The notes beneath the pieces were generated by a model. It was given only the letters and a program-made list of their open reading frames with translations. It searched no databases and was not told the DNA's origin. 64,000 nucleotides of DNA from Xanthostigma xanthostigma (Eukaryota > Arthropoda > Insecta > Raphidioptera > Raphidiidae): assembly GCA_963575645.1 (NCBI GenBank), contig OY754476.1, positions 7,812,001 through 7,876,000 on the forward strand, written 5' to 3'. The position numbers and the translations under genes are program-made. Position 1 is the first letter of the stretch. Each line of letters starts with the position of its first letter. Positions 45,034-54,479 of this stretch are shown here, one piece after another.

Positions 45034-45262
45034 TCTGTACTAATATTATAAAGAGATAAAGTTTGTAAATTTGGTTGTAGGAAGTAATCTCTGAAACTAC
45101 TCGTCCGATTTCAAAATTGTTTTCCCCAATATTTAAAATGGACCTTCAGGAAAGACATGAGCTATATATATCATCGCGTTAAAATAAAAACACTTTTCGT
45201 GGAGATCAATGTTCCAACCAAAGTCGACGAAAAAACGGTTACAATCTAAAAATTCGGGCGCT
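45034..45262 (+). mobile_element. Heli-A, Helitron, 3' end degraded
   Basis: It starts after A with TCTGTACTAATATTATAAAG. AACTACTCGTCCGATTTC, AATGGACCTTCAGG, AACACTTTTCGTGG and GTCGACGAAAAAACGG follow. It stops after AATTCGGGCG, without the CTAG end. Confidence 0.65.
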
Positions 45263-45859
45263 GGTGATTAATATTTACGTAAAAAAACACACAAATAATG
45301 ACAAATCGAAATCACAGTTATATTGTCACAGACTTGCGTTTTCTTTATTTTTTACAAACTTGTTGCTATAGATTTGTATATCATCCGAATGTCACTTTTG
45401 TTAAGACTTTCTTTATATGGAAAAATGACATGAAAATATTATAAGTATGTAGATTCCTATGTAGACACTTCGTCTGAACACACTGTATATCGATAGCTGT
45501 GTATTGCAATGCAGACAGTGTATCATTAATCATTATTAGTGTTCATTACACTAATCACATCAAACTCCGCTACTCTACTCCACAATATGAATAACTTCTT
45601 CAACTGGAAATTTTATATCAGTGATTCTCAACAGGATGTCCGCAGAAACAAGGATCTTAGATTTATTTGCAATATGCACAAAAGTATACATATTTATTTT
45701 CGGATGCAAAACGTATCTTATAGATATTCCCTAGCTCTGTTTAAATGCTGGAGACCTCTGAGGTATTTAGAGAAGTGTTTGCTTTTCAGGTTTTATGTAT
45801 AAATCGTTCATCCTACAAAGCGATTCATAGATATTTACAATTTATTTAATTTGTTCCAG
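45263..45859. other. Unassigned; lone hAT-like start at 45619
   Basis: CAGTGATTCTCAACAGGATG (45619) resembles a hAT left end (CAGTGATTCTCAAC), but no right end was found. Otherwise AT-rich. On the plus strand the last bases, TTTATTTAATTTGTTCCAG, supply an acceptor for the exon at 45860. Confidence 0.3.
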
Positions 45860-45994
45860 GAACGTGATCTAATCTAAAGATTGTAGACGCTCGACAACTA
45901 AGGTTCAAAGGATTGAGGAAAGCTGTTCACTTAGAGCGATGAACACAGCGGTTTGCGCTGATCGACGGCCGACTCGGCCGCCGGGTCGGCACAG
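45860..45994 (+). other. Splice-flanked exon with a short ATG frame
   Basis: A strong acceptor (pyrimidine tract, then TTGTTCCAG ending at 45859) and a donor (CACAG then GTTAGTATG, 45995) bound 135 bases that are GC-rich toward the 3' end. All three frames have stops in the first 20 bases. The frame from ATG 45939-45941 then stays open to the donor (MNTAVCADRRPTRPPGRH, phase 2). It could be a 5' UTR exon or the exon with the start codon. Together with 42400-42627 it suggests the 5' end of a plus-strand gene, possibly the MADF gene just downstream. Confidence 0.4.
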
Positions 45995-45999
45995 GTTAG

Positions 46000-46210
46000 T
46001 ATGTGTTTTAAATGATGCAAAACACACTGCGCCAATGGTCGCCCGGCGACAAAAAGCCGTCTCGGCACGTAGTTTACAATAAGAAACGCGCGCGGTTTTA
46101 TTACTGTAAGCGGCGATTGTTTACATTGCTTTGTATGAACCATGACACACACATCGGTTTACGTCGCGTTTTTTTTTTTATAAACTTAGCTACGAAACTA
46201 CGGATTTTCA
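46000..46210. promoter_or_regulatory. CpG-rich stretch upstream of the MADF frame
   Basis: CGCCAATGGTCGCCCGGCG, GCCGTCTCGGCACG, AACGCGCGCGG and GTAAGCGGCGATTG make this much more CG-rich than the flanks. It contains a CCAAT box. It may be a promoter or intron of the MADF-domain gene, or the end region of a DNA transposon carrying it. Confidence 0.3.
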
Positions 46211-46219
46211 GTATTCAAA

Positions 46220-46647
46220 ATGACAGGGAATCAAACATTGCAGTTTTTAGAGGCGACTCTGGATATAGAAAAAATAATAATCGAAATGCAGAATCGCCCA
46301 GCATTATGGGACACGACTCAAGGAGATTACAGTGATAGAATAAAAAAAAAAGCAGTGCTGGGAAAAAATGACAGATGTTTTTGGTTTGGGCAGTGATCTG
46401 ACTTTGGAAGATAAAATAAAAATAGGTTTGACTGTGTGTGTCATAGCTCTTAATCAACAGTTAATCGTTTCTCTTAGAGCGTGGTGCCACGACACATGTG
46501 TTTCTAAAAATCAAGGCATTATGAAGTTTCGTGCGTGCAAAAAAATTACATAGAAAATGCGGGGAAAATGTAAGAGACAGAATATTAAAAACCTGCATTT
46601 CTAAACATCATATATCTAAGGTTAAAGATGTTTGCCTCCCTTTTTAG
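46220..46647 (+). pseudogene. MADF-domain protein, broken
   Basis: MADF domains are Myb/SANT-like DNA-binding modules of about 80 residues. They occur in insect transcription factors and in the accessory protein of PIF/Harbinger transposons. From ATG 46220 the frame reads ...LDIEKIIIEMQNRPALWDTT, then GDYSDRIKKK. This matches the start of the domain (LI..V..RP.LWD.....Y.DR..K). The continuation, QCWEKMTDVFGLGSDL, is in another frame, switched within a run of ten A at 46342-46351. The last helix, HRKCGENVRDRILK, is in the third frame (46549-46590) and resembles K.KW.NLRD.. of the family. About 130 bases between 46410 and 46540 do not fit the domain and could be an intron or an insertion. The third frame stops at 46645-46647, inside the start of the 560-bp repeat. 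The A10 shift might be a sequencing slip, but the central gap argues for a decayed copy. Confidence 0.65.
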
Positions 46648-47177
46648 AAAAAACCTCCCAATTTCTCCACATAAGTTATATATCATTTTACAGATAATTG
46701 CTTGCTCTACTGACATCGACAACTAAAAAATTTATTATTGCTTTGGTTTTTGTAAATTAATTAAAACACAGCAACGCTGAACAACGTCTGCCATCTGACG
46801 GCTTTAATTTTGAAACAACGTCAACACTTCGATCTGTCATCTGACCTTTATATTGTAATACAACAGACACAATACTGCGTACTGCCATCTGACGGCTTTA
46901 ATTTTGAAACAGCGAGCAACGCTGAACAACGTCACAACAATGCTGCATGATGCCATCTGACGGCTTAGCTCAACGCTTTTGCTACATGCGCCTCTATATG
47001 ACAATTTTAATAAAATATTTCTTCGATCTGTCATCTGAGCTTCATATTGTAATACAACAAAAAGAAGAACGTTATAAGCAGTGTGCAAAATTAGAAACGA
47101 ATTGAATACCTGCAATCATATTTAAAAAATAATTTTGTAAAGTGATAATTATTATACTTATTTAGTGCGAATAATTC
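46616..47177 (-). repeat. 560-bp dispersed repeat, copy 2
   Basis: Inverse copy of 8490-9048, nearly identical over its length, including the internal TCAGATGACAGATCGAAG duplication. It abuts the Helitron copy at 47178 on one side and overlaps the last codons of the MADF relic on the other. Copy 1 has neither neighbour, which sets the repeat's limits at about 46616 and 47177. Confidence 0.65.
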
Positions 47178-47375
47178 ACCAGAATTTATAGATTGCCGCC
47201 GTTTTTTCGTCGACTTACATTGCAAAATTGGTCTCAACAAAAAGACGCTTTTATTTTAAAGCGATAATATGTCCATCCTGAAGAGTCACTCTAAAAATTA
47301 AAATCGGATAAATAGTTTTGGAGATCACTTACTACATCCAAATTTATAATCTTGTCCTCTTTATAATATTTTTAT
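47178..47375 (-). mobile_element. Heli-A, Helitron, truncated
   Basis: On the minus strand ATATTATAAAGAGGACAAG, AACTATTTATCCGATTTT, AAGCGTCTTTTTG and GTCGACGAAAAAACGG follow in Heli-A order. The 3' end stops at AAATTCTGG, where the 560-bp repeat begins, instead of the hairpin and CTAG. Confidence 0.6.
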
Positions 47376-48180
47376 TAGATAAAGAGTTACCACAGGAACT
47401 GCAGCAATTTTACTTCTCACAAATTACAAAAAATTCCATGAACGTTTGTAGCTTCTAAAGTCTAAACTTAAAAGATGCTTATGTGCGTGTATGTTCATCG
47501 GAATAAGTGTGTAGTTTTCTAAAAAAAAATGTAAAAAAAGACATTTTTGCAATTTTGAATAAATGCGGTTTCCATTAAAATTTAAATTATCTCAGAAATT
47601 TTTGAAACTGATTCTGTATCAATCAAGATTGTACAAAAAAGGGGGTGTTGGCCTAAATACAGAACAGTTTCAAGTTTAAAAAAAATAAGAAGCTGTCATG
47701 TTGTGGAATGGTTACATTACACCTAAAGGTAAAATACATTACGTTAAAAATTTGTCGTTTCGAGATGAAAGAAAAAGATCAGTAAATATTTTATTTCCCG
47801 AGTGATTTTTATTTCAGAAAAAGCACTGCTTTTAAATTAGTCGATATTTCGTATATGTTTAGCGCAGCTTTGATTGTTGAGGCATTAAGTAATATGTGTC
47901 AAGTTTGAAACGCAAGTATACGTATATTTGGTATACAGTATATCAATTCAATCCATTATCTTATTACGTTCTATTATATAAATGATAAATGTCTAAGTGG
48001 ATTGGACCAAATCTCGTAGCAAGCCTTTCAACAACCACGACCTTTATCGTGATTCTGTAACCTCTGTTAGATATAATATATGTAATACTCCTATATTGCT
48101 AGTAGAGGTCTGGAGCCGAACGAATATCCTACGATGCAGACATATTATAATATGAGTTGTTCTCTCGCAAAATGCCGAGT
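47376..48180. other. No feature seen
   Basis: AT-rich; nothing recognised. Confidence 0.3.
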
Positions 48181-48215
48181 CTTAAGACCGCTGCACACGA
48201 GGCTGGTTTTGCTGG
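48181..48215 (+). repeat. CCGCTGCACACGAGGCTGG repeat, copy 1
   Basis: TAAGACCGCTGCACACGAGG and CTGGTTTTGC at 48181-48213 match TAAAGTCCGCTGCACACGAG and GCTGGATTTGC at 49478-49510. It may be the end of a DNA element. No inverted partner was found. Confidence 0.4.
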
Positions 48216-48373
48216 TTTTTGATCTTGGAAACAATGCCACCTAGACGTATTAAATTCGGAATACTGCTTCTTTATAGCAACCTTATCCACCCCAAAAAAA
48301 ATCAGTTTGGAAACGTAACAGGCCTCGGAGATAGAGGGGGGTCGAAAATGGGTCGAAATGATTCGTGTAATTA

Positions 48374-48622
48374 TAATCCCATCAAAAACATAAATGTGAA
48401 AAAGGGAGCTAAGTTCAATATTCAATACAAAAAGAATTGAGTCCTAAAAGGGTGCGAAGTTTTCACTTGGCAAGTTTTCGTGTTTTATATTATGATTTAT
48501 ACTTCATGTTTATATGTGTGAAAACTTGCCAACTAAAAACTTGGCACCTTTATAGATCTCAATTCTTTTTGTATTGAATATTGTACTTGACTCCCTTTTT
48601 TGCATTTGTTTTTGATGGGATA
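48374..48622. repeat. Foldback around 48508
   Basis: Arms of about 120 bases: CCCATCAAAAACA, AAGGGAGCTAAGTTC, CAATACAAAAAGAATTGAG and GTGCGAAGTTTTCACTTGGC on the left, mirrored through 48622 on the right, around a loop of about 30 AT-rich bases. No hammerhead-like core was seen. Confidence 0.65.
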
Positions 48623-49477
48623 TCATTACTTTTTGTAAAGAAATTATAAGTATTTATCGTTTAAAAGTGAGTTGTAAAATTAATCTTTTTTCCTGTATAC
48701 CAATAGTTTTCTTTTATGAAAGGCGCTAGGTGTTATTAAAAATTGATTGCTTGGAAAATATTTTAAATCTTAAAAATTCACTGTTTTCTGATTTTTTCCT
48801 TTGTATACACACAATTATCTAGCTGGACGCCAAATTTTAACTTTTTAGGTCATCTGGAAGTGGGTTAGGTTTTTGATCTACATGTCAGTGAGTCAGTCAG
48901 TCAGTGATAAAAATGCCGATTTTTAGACGTTAATATCTCAATAAGCGTTTGAGCTGTATTTATGAAATTTGGGGTTTTAGTTAATCTAAAGGGTTTTAAT
49001 AATAATTTATGTTAAATAGATTTTGAGTCAAAAGTGGCCCCAAGTGGTTCGTGTAATATAACACACGACTACTGCTTCCTTTTTTTTGTTGAGCTTGGCT
49101 TGACACGATGCCGCGATGCGAAAACTTAGCCGGCGCACTACGTGTGCTATGGTCGGTGATTCTAATCTATATTTTTAACAAAGTCGCTGAAAATCGCAGA
49201 CGCTAAGTAGTAGTAAGCATATATAGGTGTATACGTAGTAGACGGATAGAGAAACTTCGGTCCCGCTTATGGAATAGGCAATACGGCAGTACGCGCGCGA
49301 TTTCTGTGGCTGTGTGTGTTAAGTGAGAGAAGAGACCTTTCCTCGCCTTACATTCCATATATACAATATGTCTTAAATGCACATCATCAAATAACCAGAG
49401 TTCAACCGAAGCTTGGGCTTCGACCATATTCGGCCAGTAATTAACGCTGAGCCAGCTACCGCGCGTGAGTACAGAAT
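48623..49477. other. Dispersed-repeat-like segment, no gene
   Basis: Near 48820-49030, TAGCTGGACGCCAAATTTTA, TGTCAGTGAGTCAGTCAGTC and TTTTTAGACGTTAATATCTC look like a dispersed insect repeat (GTCA tandem included). The remainder is unassigned. Confidence 0.3.
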
Positions 49478-49960
49478 TTAAAGTCCGCTGCACACGAGGC
49501 TGGATTTGCCGCTATAGGTTCCTTGCTATATTTCACTACTAGTTTTCTAGCGCTGGTTTTCTTAATTGGTATTATGTGCTCGCTTCACACGAGACGTCTT
49601 TACAAGCTTGCTCTGCAGGTAGATTCAGTGCGTGCGCAGTAATAGTTAGAACGGTAACAAAAATGCATGTTCATTGTCTCTGAACAGAACACACACTATG
49701 GCATCGTGTTTGTGGGCGTTTGTTCAAGTCACCCACGTGATAGGATACTGCTTCCTGATTGGTTCTTGCTCATACCTAACAAACATTGTAAATTGCAGAC
49801 GGACAATAACTCAGATCACTAGCGTCTTCTCATTAGTTATTGGTTGAGTAGAAGAATTTTAGATTACAGATGCTAAAGAGCTGAGGTCATCAGCGTCTAT
49901 GATTGGTTGAATGAGAGAAAGTGTGAGGCTGTTATCTCGTGCCTTATATTAAAACGTATG
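49478..49960 (+). repeat. CCGCTGCACACGAGG repeat, copy 2, with repeated ATTGGTT boxes
   Basis: It starts with the block shared with 48181. Three ATTGGTT (inverted CCAAT) boxes follow near 49766, 49838 and 49904, together with an E-box ACGTGATAGG (49734) and GTGCGTGCGCAG (49630). Two of the boxes lie in an imperfect direct repeat (TAGCGTCTTCTCATTAG against CAGCGTCTATGATTGG). This may be the promoter-bearing end of an unidentified element, or a host promoter. Confidence 0.3.
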
Positions 49961-50574
49961 CGTATAACCTTTACGCGCTGTTGAACTAAAACATATAAAC
50001 AATAGATATGTTGGTAGGTTTATGTTTACTGTACCACAGGCAAAAAAAAAACGAAACCTGAAAATTCGTCGTAGCTATTACAAAATAAGTTAAAATTTTA
50101 ATTATTTCTATTCATTCAACTAGTTCCTGTATAAATTATAATTAACGTATATTACTGTTCGTAGAGAGGTTGGAACGTAGCTGTATAGAGTATTATATTT
50201 CTTTGACAGCCTGTATATTTCTATACACACCAATACAGAGACATAGAACCTATCACGTGAAAGTCTCCTCTGTCTCTTTCATTCCTGGAGAGTCCCTAGC
50301 ACTCAACTGTTTCTCTCTATGCCACGCTTCGAACCGATTGCTTTCACGTTAATGATATCAGTTACTTAGTAGTTAGTACATATCTATTCACACAGAATTA
50401 TGTCTAAAAGTTACTGTCCACATTATGACATTATTTTCAAAAAGTAGCTGTTGTTTATTTTAAAAAAATTGGTTTCCATTATCAGAGTTTAGAGCAGCAC
50501 TTCAAGTTCAATGTATTATACTATACCTAATTAATGAAACCATATCCACTGAAACAATATATAACTAGTGATCT
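49961..50574. other. No feature seen
   Basis: AT-rich; nothing recognised. Confidence 0.3.
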
Positions 50575-50640
50575 CCCAGTTGTCGAAATTCGGCCGTAAT
50601 TAATTAAATTTTTAAGTTTGAACGTGATCGGGGTTCTTAT
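50575..50640 (-). mobile_element. Heli-D terminus, copy 2
   Basis: CTAGTGATCTCCCAGTTGTC, GAAATTCGGCCGTAATTAAT and TAAATTTTTAAGTTTGAAC match 26830-26895. Read on the minus strand it ends in CTAG before T. Confidence 0.45.
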
Positions 50641-50810
50641 ATGCATTTCTCCTGAATCGATTTTACCTAAGTTAATTCGTACACATCATGATGTAACATA
50701 TATTGTTCAATTCTCCTCATTAAAACAAAGAGAGTGATGTATGTTCCATCACAATGTGTGTGAATTAACACACTCAAATTGGTACCTCAACCTTTTCCTT
50801 CATGTATTTA

Positions 50811-51568
50811 TACAGGGTGTCCCATTAAGAATGGGACATAGAACAACCGCAGATTCTCCAATTCAAAATAAAACGATTAAGCGAAATATGCTTAGATAAA
50901 ATGTTACTCGCTCTACCAGTGGCGTACGGCAGGAGTAAGTAATGCTTGTACCCCTTCTAAATGTTACGCCGCTGTCTAAATTTTAATTTTGACTATAATT
51001 TTAATTTTTTTGATATTTTCTAAGTCAATAATGTACACTTGTTAGTTTGTTGTAAAGTCATTGGTGCATATTCGCAGTTAAAGATAGATAGACATGTACT
51101 TTTTATTTGTATTATTATTAATAATATTCATTTTTACAATTTTGTCTTAAAAAAATGCGAATATCTCGAAAACCAATGACTTTACAACAAACTAACAAGT
51201 GTACATTATTGACTTAGAAAATATCAAAAAAATTAAAATTATAGTCAAAATTAAAATTTAGACAGCGGCGTAACATTTAGAAGGGTACATTACTTACTCC
51301 TGCCGTACGCCACTGGTAGAGCGTACTGAACTAATTTTTTTATTGTTAGGTGCATTTTATGATATTTAACAAGTGTGCCGATTTGAGTAAAATTATACGG
51401 TGTATTAAAAAAATTATGAACATTAATAATTTTTCAGTTTTCAACTTCAACACCCCGTATTTCGGAAACGAGTAACATTTTATCTAAGCATATTTCGCTT
51501 AATCGTTTTATTTTGAATTGGAGAATCTGCGGTTGTTCTATGTCCCATTCTTAATGGGACACCCTGTA
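50811..51568. mobile_element. TA-flanked element with long inverted repeats
   Basis: TACAGGGTGTCCCATTAAGA at 50811 and its inverse at 51568 are flanked by TA on both sides, as in mariner-like insertions. The arms are about 100 bases and nearly identical. A second inverted structure (50909-51323) is nested inside. No transposase frame was seen. CACCCCGTATTTCGGAAACG at 51451-51470 adjoins the right arm. Confidence 0.7.
50909..51323. repeat. Nested foldback with hAT-like CAGTGGCGTA ends
   Basis: CAGTGGCGTACGGCAGGAG at 50918 is mirrored up to 51314. The arms are about 160 bases (CGCCGCTGTCTAAATTTTA, CTAAGTCAATAATGTACAC, GTTTGTTGTAAAGTCATTGG). CAGTGGCGTA is a hAT-type terminus, yet the adjoining CGCTCTAC and GTAGAGCG are inverse, not direct, copies. 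The inverted duplication therefore extends beyond the hAT-like ends into flanking DNA. Confidence 0.65.
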
Positions 51569-51576
51569 TATAGACA

Positions 51577-51655
51577 ATAATAAAGCATTTAACATGTTTC
51601 TTGACTTTTATGTCATAACAGACGCCATTCGCACCATTGCTATTTTTATTTATTC
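51577..51655 (-). mobile_element. SINE fragment, 3' part
   Basis: TTTTATGTCATAACAGACGC and CATTCGCACCATT match 32793-32830 of the long SINE. The ATAATAAAGCATTTAAC before them corresponds to that SINE's ATT-rich tail. The tRNA-like head is missing. Confidence 0.5.
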
Positions 51656-52080
51656 ATTTATTTTCTACATAACCATCGATTTACACAAAAAAACTCAATT
51701 TCGTTATGACGGTACTTTCAGTGCAATCGGCTCTGGACTACAACACTTAAATGATATTTTCCATCAACCAATTTTATACTTTGTGATCCTCAGCTAAACA
51801 ACAGCTGCACGTAGCTGAGCATGTATTCACGTATTAACTATATCTGTTGATAGGAAAGACTATAACCAGTGCCGGATAAACCTATAAGCAAATTAAAATT
51901 GCTTAGGGCATCACGTCTCAGGGGGCACCAAGAAGCACCACTCAGAAATGAAAAGTACCTCACTAAACCGTGTCAACATTTTTTTTTTCTTTTTGTCATG
52001 TTCTCAAAAATTTGATTTATACTGGTATGTCCTTAGAATACAAATATTAAGAGCACTGTGGCTGAAAAAAATAAAGAATA

Positions 52081-52222
52081 GTTACTTCTTACCACAACAG
52101 TTTTATTAGCGAATGTACATTTCGGAAGCTAAACACTAAACTAAGTTTAGTGTTTGCTGAAGATGAGAGCATAGCTCCCGAAATGTACATCCGCTAATAA
52201 AACTGTTGTGGTAAGAAGTAAC
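52081..52222. repeat. Palindrome P1 with hammerhead-like core
   Basis: GTTACTTCTTACCACAACAG at 52081 is mirrored up to 52222. The right arm carries CTGAAGA (52157-52163), a GAGC/GCTC stem (52167-52177) and CGAAAT (52179-52184), close to the hammerhead order with GAAAT for GAAAC. The centre is CTAAACTAAGTTTAG. Confidence 0.65.
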
Positions 52223-52476
52223 TATTGTTTATTTTTTTATTTATGTCTTTAGAAGTATAAAAGTTAAAAATAAATAATAATTTATTTTTGAAAATGAAAA
52301 TTAAAATTAGAAAAATGAAACCCTTAAGAAATAATGTTTTTTTCATTTTCATTTTCAAAAATAAATTATTATTTATTTTTAACTTTTATACTTCTAAAGA
52401 CATAAATAAAAAAATAAACAATAGTTACTTCTTACCACAACAGTTTTATTAGCGGATGTACATTTCGGGAGCTATG
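52170..52476. repeat. Palindrome P2 around a 45-bp cassette
   Basis: Left arm 52170-52300 and right arm 52346-52476 are inverse copies. The left arm begins with the right half of P1. The centre, 52301-52345, is a 45-base non-palindromic segment (TTAAAATTAGAAAAATG to TGTTTTTTTCA). The same 45 bases, with two differences, form the centre of P3. Confidence 0.8.
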
Positions 52477-52646
52477 ACTGTCTATAAAATCGGACTTTAG
52501 GTATTTTTATACAATTAATAGAAAAACAGTTTAGAAACTTTAAAATTAGAAAAATTAAACCCCTAAGAAATAATGTTTTTTTCAAGTTTCTAAACTTTTT
52601 TCTATTAATTGTATAAAAATGCCTAAAGTCCGATTTTATAGACAGT
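52476..52646. repeat. Palindrome P3 around the same 45-bp cassette
   Basis: Arms 52476-52539 and 52585-52646 (GACTGTCTATAAAATCGGAC and its inverse outermost) share nothing with the P2 arms. The centre, 52540-52584, is the 45-bp cassette in the same orientation as in P2. The first base of P3 is the last base of P2. Confidence 0.8.
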
Positions 52647-52822
52647 CAAATTTTCGATGAGAGCATTGATTGTAAAATTCAATTTTTTTCCTAAAAATCT
52701 ATTCTTTTTAACTTTTTTCTATCAATTTGATTTTTTTTATAAACTGAACATATTAGAGATGGGGTCCATAAGCAAGAAATGCTTAGGGCATCAAGGAGTC
52801 TTAATCCGGCACTGATTATAAC

Positions 52823-53377
52823 AACTAACTGGTTCGTACTTAACTTATTTTCAAATCATTATTGTTATAACCCAAAGGATCAGTCCTTGAATTTATATAT
52901 TTTTTTTTAATAATAAACTAATCGATACATTTACCAGTTCACAGAGGTCTAGCAAAATACAAAAAAAAAATATTAAAAAATGCTTTGTAATAATTGCAAT
53001 CCAATAATCGATATTAAATAGGTATAGCTAATATCACTTTTTCAATATACTCATCACAATCATCTGCTTAACTTGTTAAAAAAGGTAATATTTTAATAAC
53101 ATTCTACAGGCTTCTTTTCGGCTCATTGAAAAGCCATCACGACGAAGTCTTACAAAGTTAAGATATTATAGCTGTCTCTTCCCTCTGTCATCTTGGGAAG
53201 TACCTTCGTAGAGAACGTGGACGTTTCTGAGAGTACAAGACCTACATCTGGTACGGTATATAGATAAGGAATTTAATAAAAAAAAACTGAATTTCAGAAC
53301 ATCAATACATGACGTAAAATCACAAAACTTCATAAAATCTGTTACTAAATAACCGGTTATTTAAGACTTATTCCTAA
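52823..53377. other. No feature seen
   Basis: AT-rich; nothing recognised. Confidence 0.3.
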
Positions 53378-53560
53378 CTAGCCGTTACCCGCGGCTTCGC
53401 ACGCGATTGAAACGAAACACGGACGCATTCCCATTATTTGGTATAGTTACTCCTTTCTCGACGAAGACCCCTTATAAATTTCAAAATTAATGACATTCAC
53501 GTGACCAACGTCCCGACAAACCTTGAAAATGACACACTTGTCGTCTATCGTCAAAAGTTT
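53378..53560 (-). mobile_element. Helitron/insect repeat terminus
   Basis: CTAGCCGTTACCCGCGGCTT with CGCACGCG at 53378 is the inverse of the common insect terminus ...CGGGTAACGGCTAG. It compares with 26936. The 5' end of the element is not clear. Confidence 0.45.
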
Positions 53561-54479
53561 GAACACTCATCCTAAAATAGTTACGTGTACTAAAGTGAAG
53601 ATCTAACGTGCTGCTGTCGGATGCGCGTTGGGCATTTGTGAAAAGGATTCACTTTCATATCGGCTTCGACTAAATGTCGGTTATCCGACAATCTGGGAAC
53701 TGTAAAATACGCCTAAGTTGAGAACAGGGTAATTTTTTTTTCTAACGGGAGTCCGAGAATCTCCGGGGGATCTATCAATCTCTTGTATCACTCGATCCTT
53801 CCACTAGCTTGTGCAGTCCGTGGACTGGGTGCAGGGTAATCAGGGCCGATCCTAGCAGGTGTACTGCGCGTGCATCACACGCAGGCGGCCGTATATACTT
53901 CTATCCATCAAGCAAAATTTTTTAAAAGTTATAATAAGTCGAATAAATATGCTGAAATTTAAATAGTTACTGGAAAATCAAAATAAGTTCAAATTTCCCG
54001 ATAGCATAGCATAGTTTAAGAAAAAGAGAATATTAGTGCACAGTGTATTGGTCCATTTTCCATTAATGTCTACTCTTTACACACATCCTTCATTTGATAG
54101 CAAAATCCGTGGCTAGAGGGGCGACAATATTAGGACTTTGCACGCGGGCGGTTGACACCCTCGGGTCGGCCCTGAGAGTAATTCATTGCAAAGCTAAATA
54201 ATTTAAAAGAAAGCGTATCCAAAATTTTTAATATTATCAAATTACAAACCTGGGGCATGAACATTTAAAAATTTCTGTTTAGATCGGAGTAAATTTTATT
54301 ATACCTATATATATATTATTATATATATAGTACATGTATATGGTAATGATACTCGTGCATGCAGAAAATAGGGGAATACGAGAGATTGTAAACGCATTAT
54401 TATGTATGTATGTGTACCGTTCACACACATACATCTACACGTATTATGTAAATATAAAACACAATACAGCAAACACACA
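53561..54479. other. No gene seen
   Basis: Mixed sequence. GGGCCGATCCTAGCAGGTG (53842) and GGGTCGGCCCTGAGAG (54163, which inverts to CTCTCAGGGCCGACCC) look like the two ends of a decayed inverted-repeat element, with GCACGC motifs inside both. They were too diverged to bound with confidence. Confidence 0.3.

Larger units (their letters stand above)
51859..52822. mobile_element. hAT element hosting three palindromes
   Basis: The element 51867-52814 starts CAGTGCCGGATAAACC and ends with TTAATCCGGCACTG. The flanks ACTATAAC (51859-51866) and ATTATAAC (52815-52822) agree at 7 of 8 positions, as expected for hAT. GCTTAGGGCATCA occurs near both ends. The centre (52081-52646) is occupied by three overlapping or adjacent palindromes. 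No transposase remains. Confidence 0.8.

Noticed and set aside
46012-46335. 107-codon frame overlapping the MADF start
   Set aside because: The MADF-like residues are in a different frame over the same bases; this one is a shadow.
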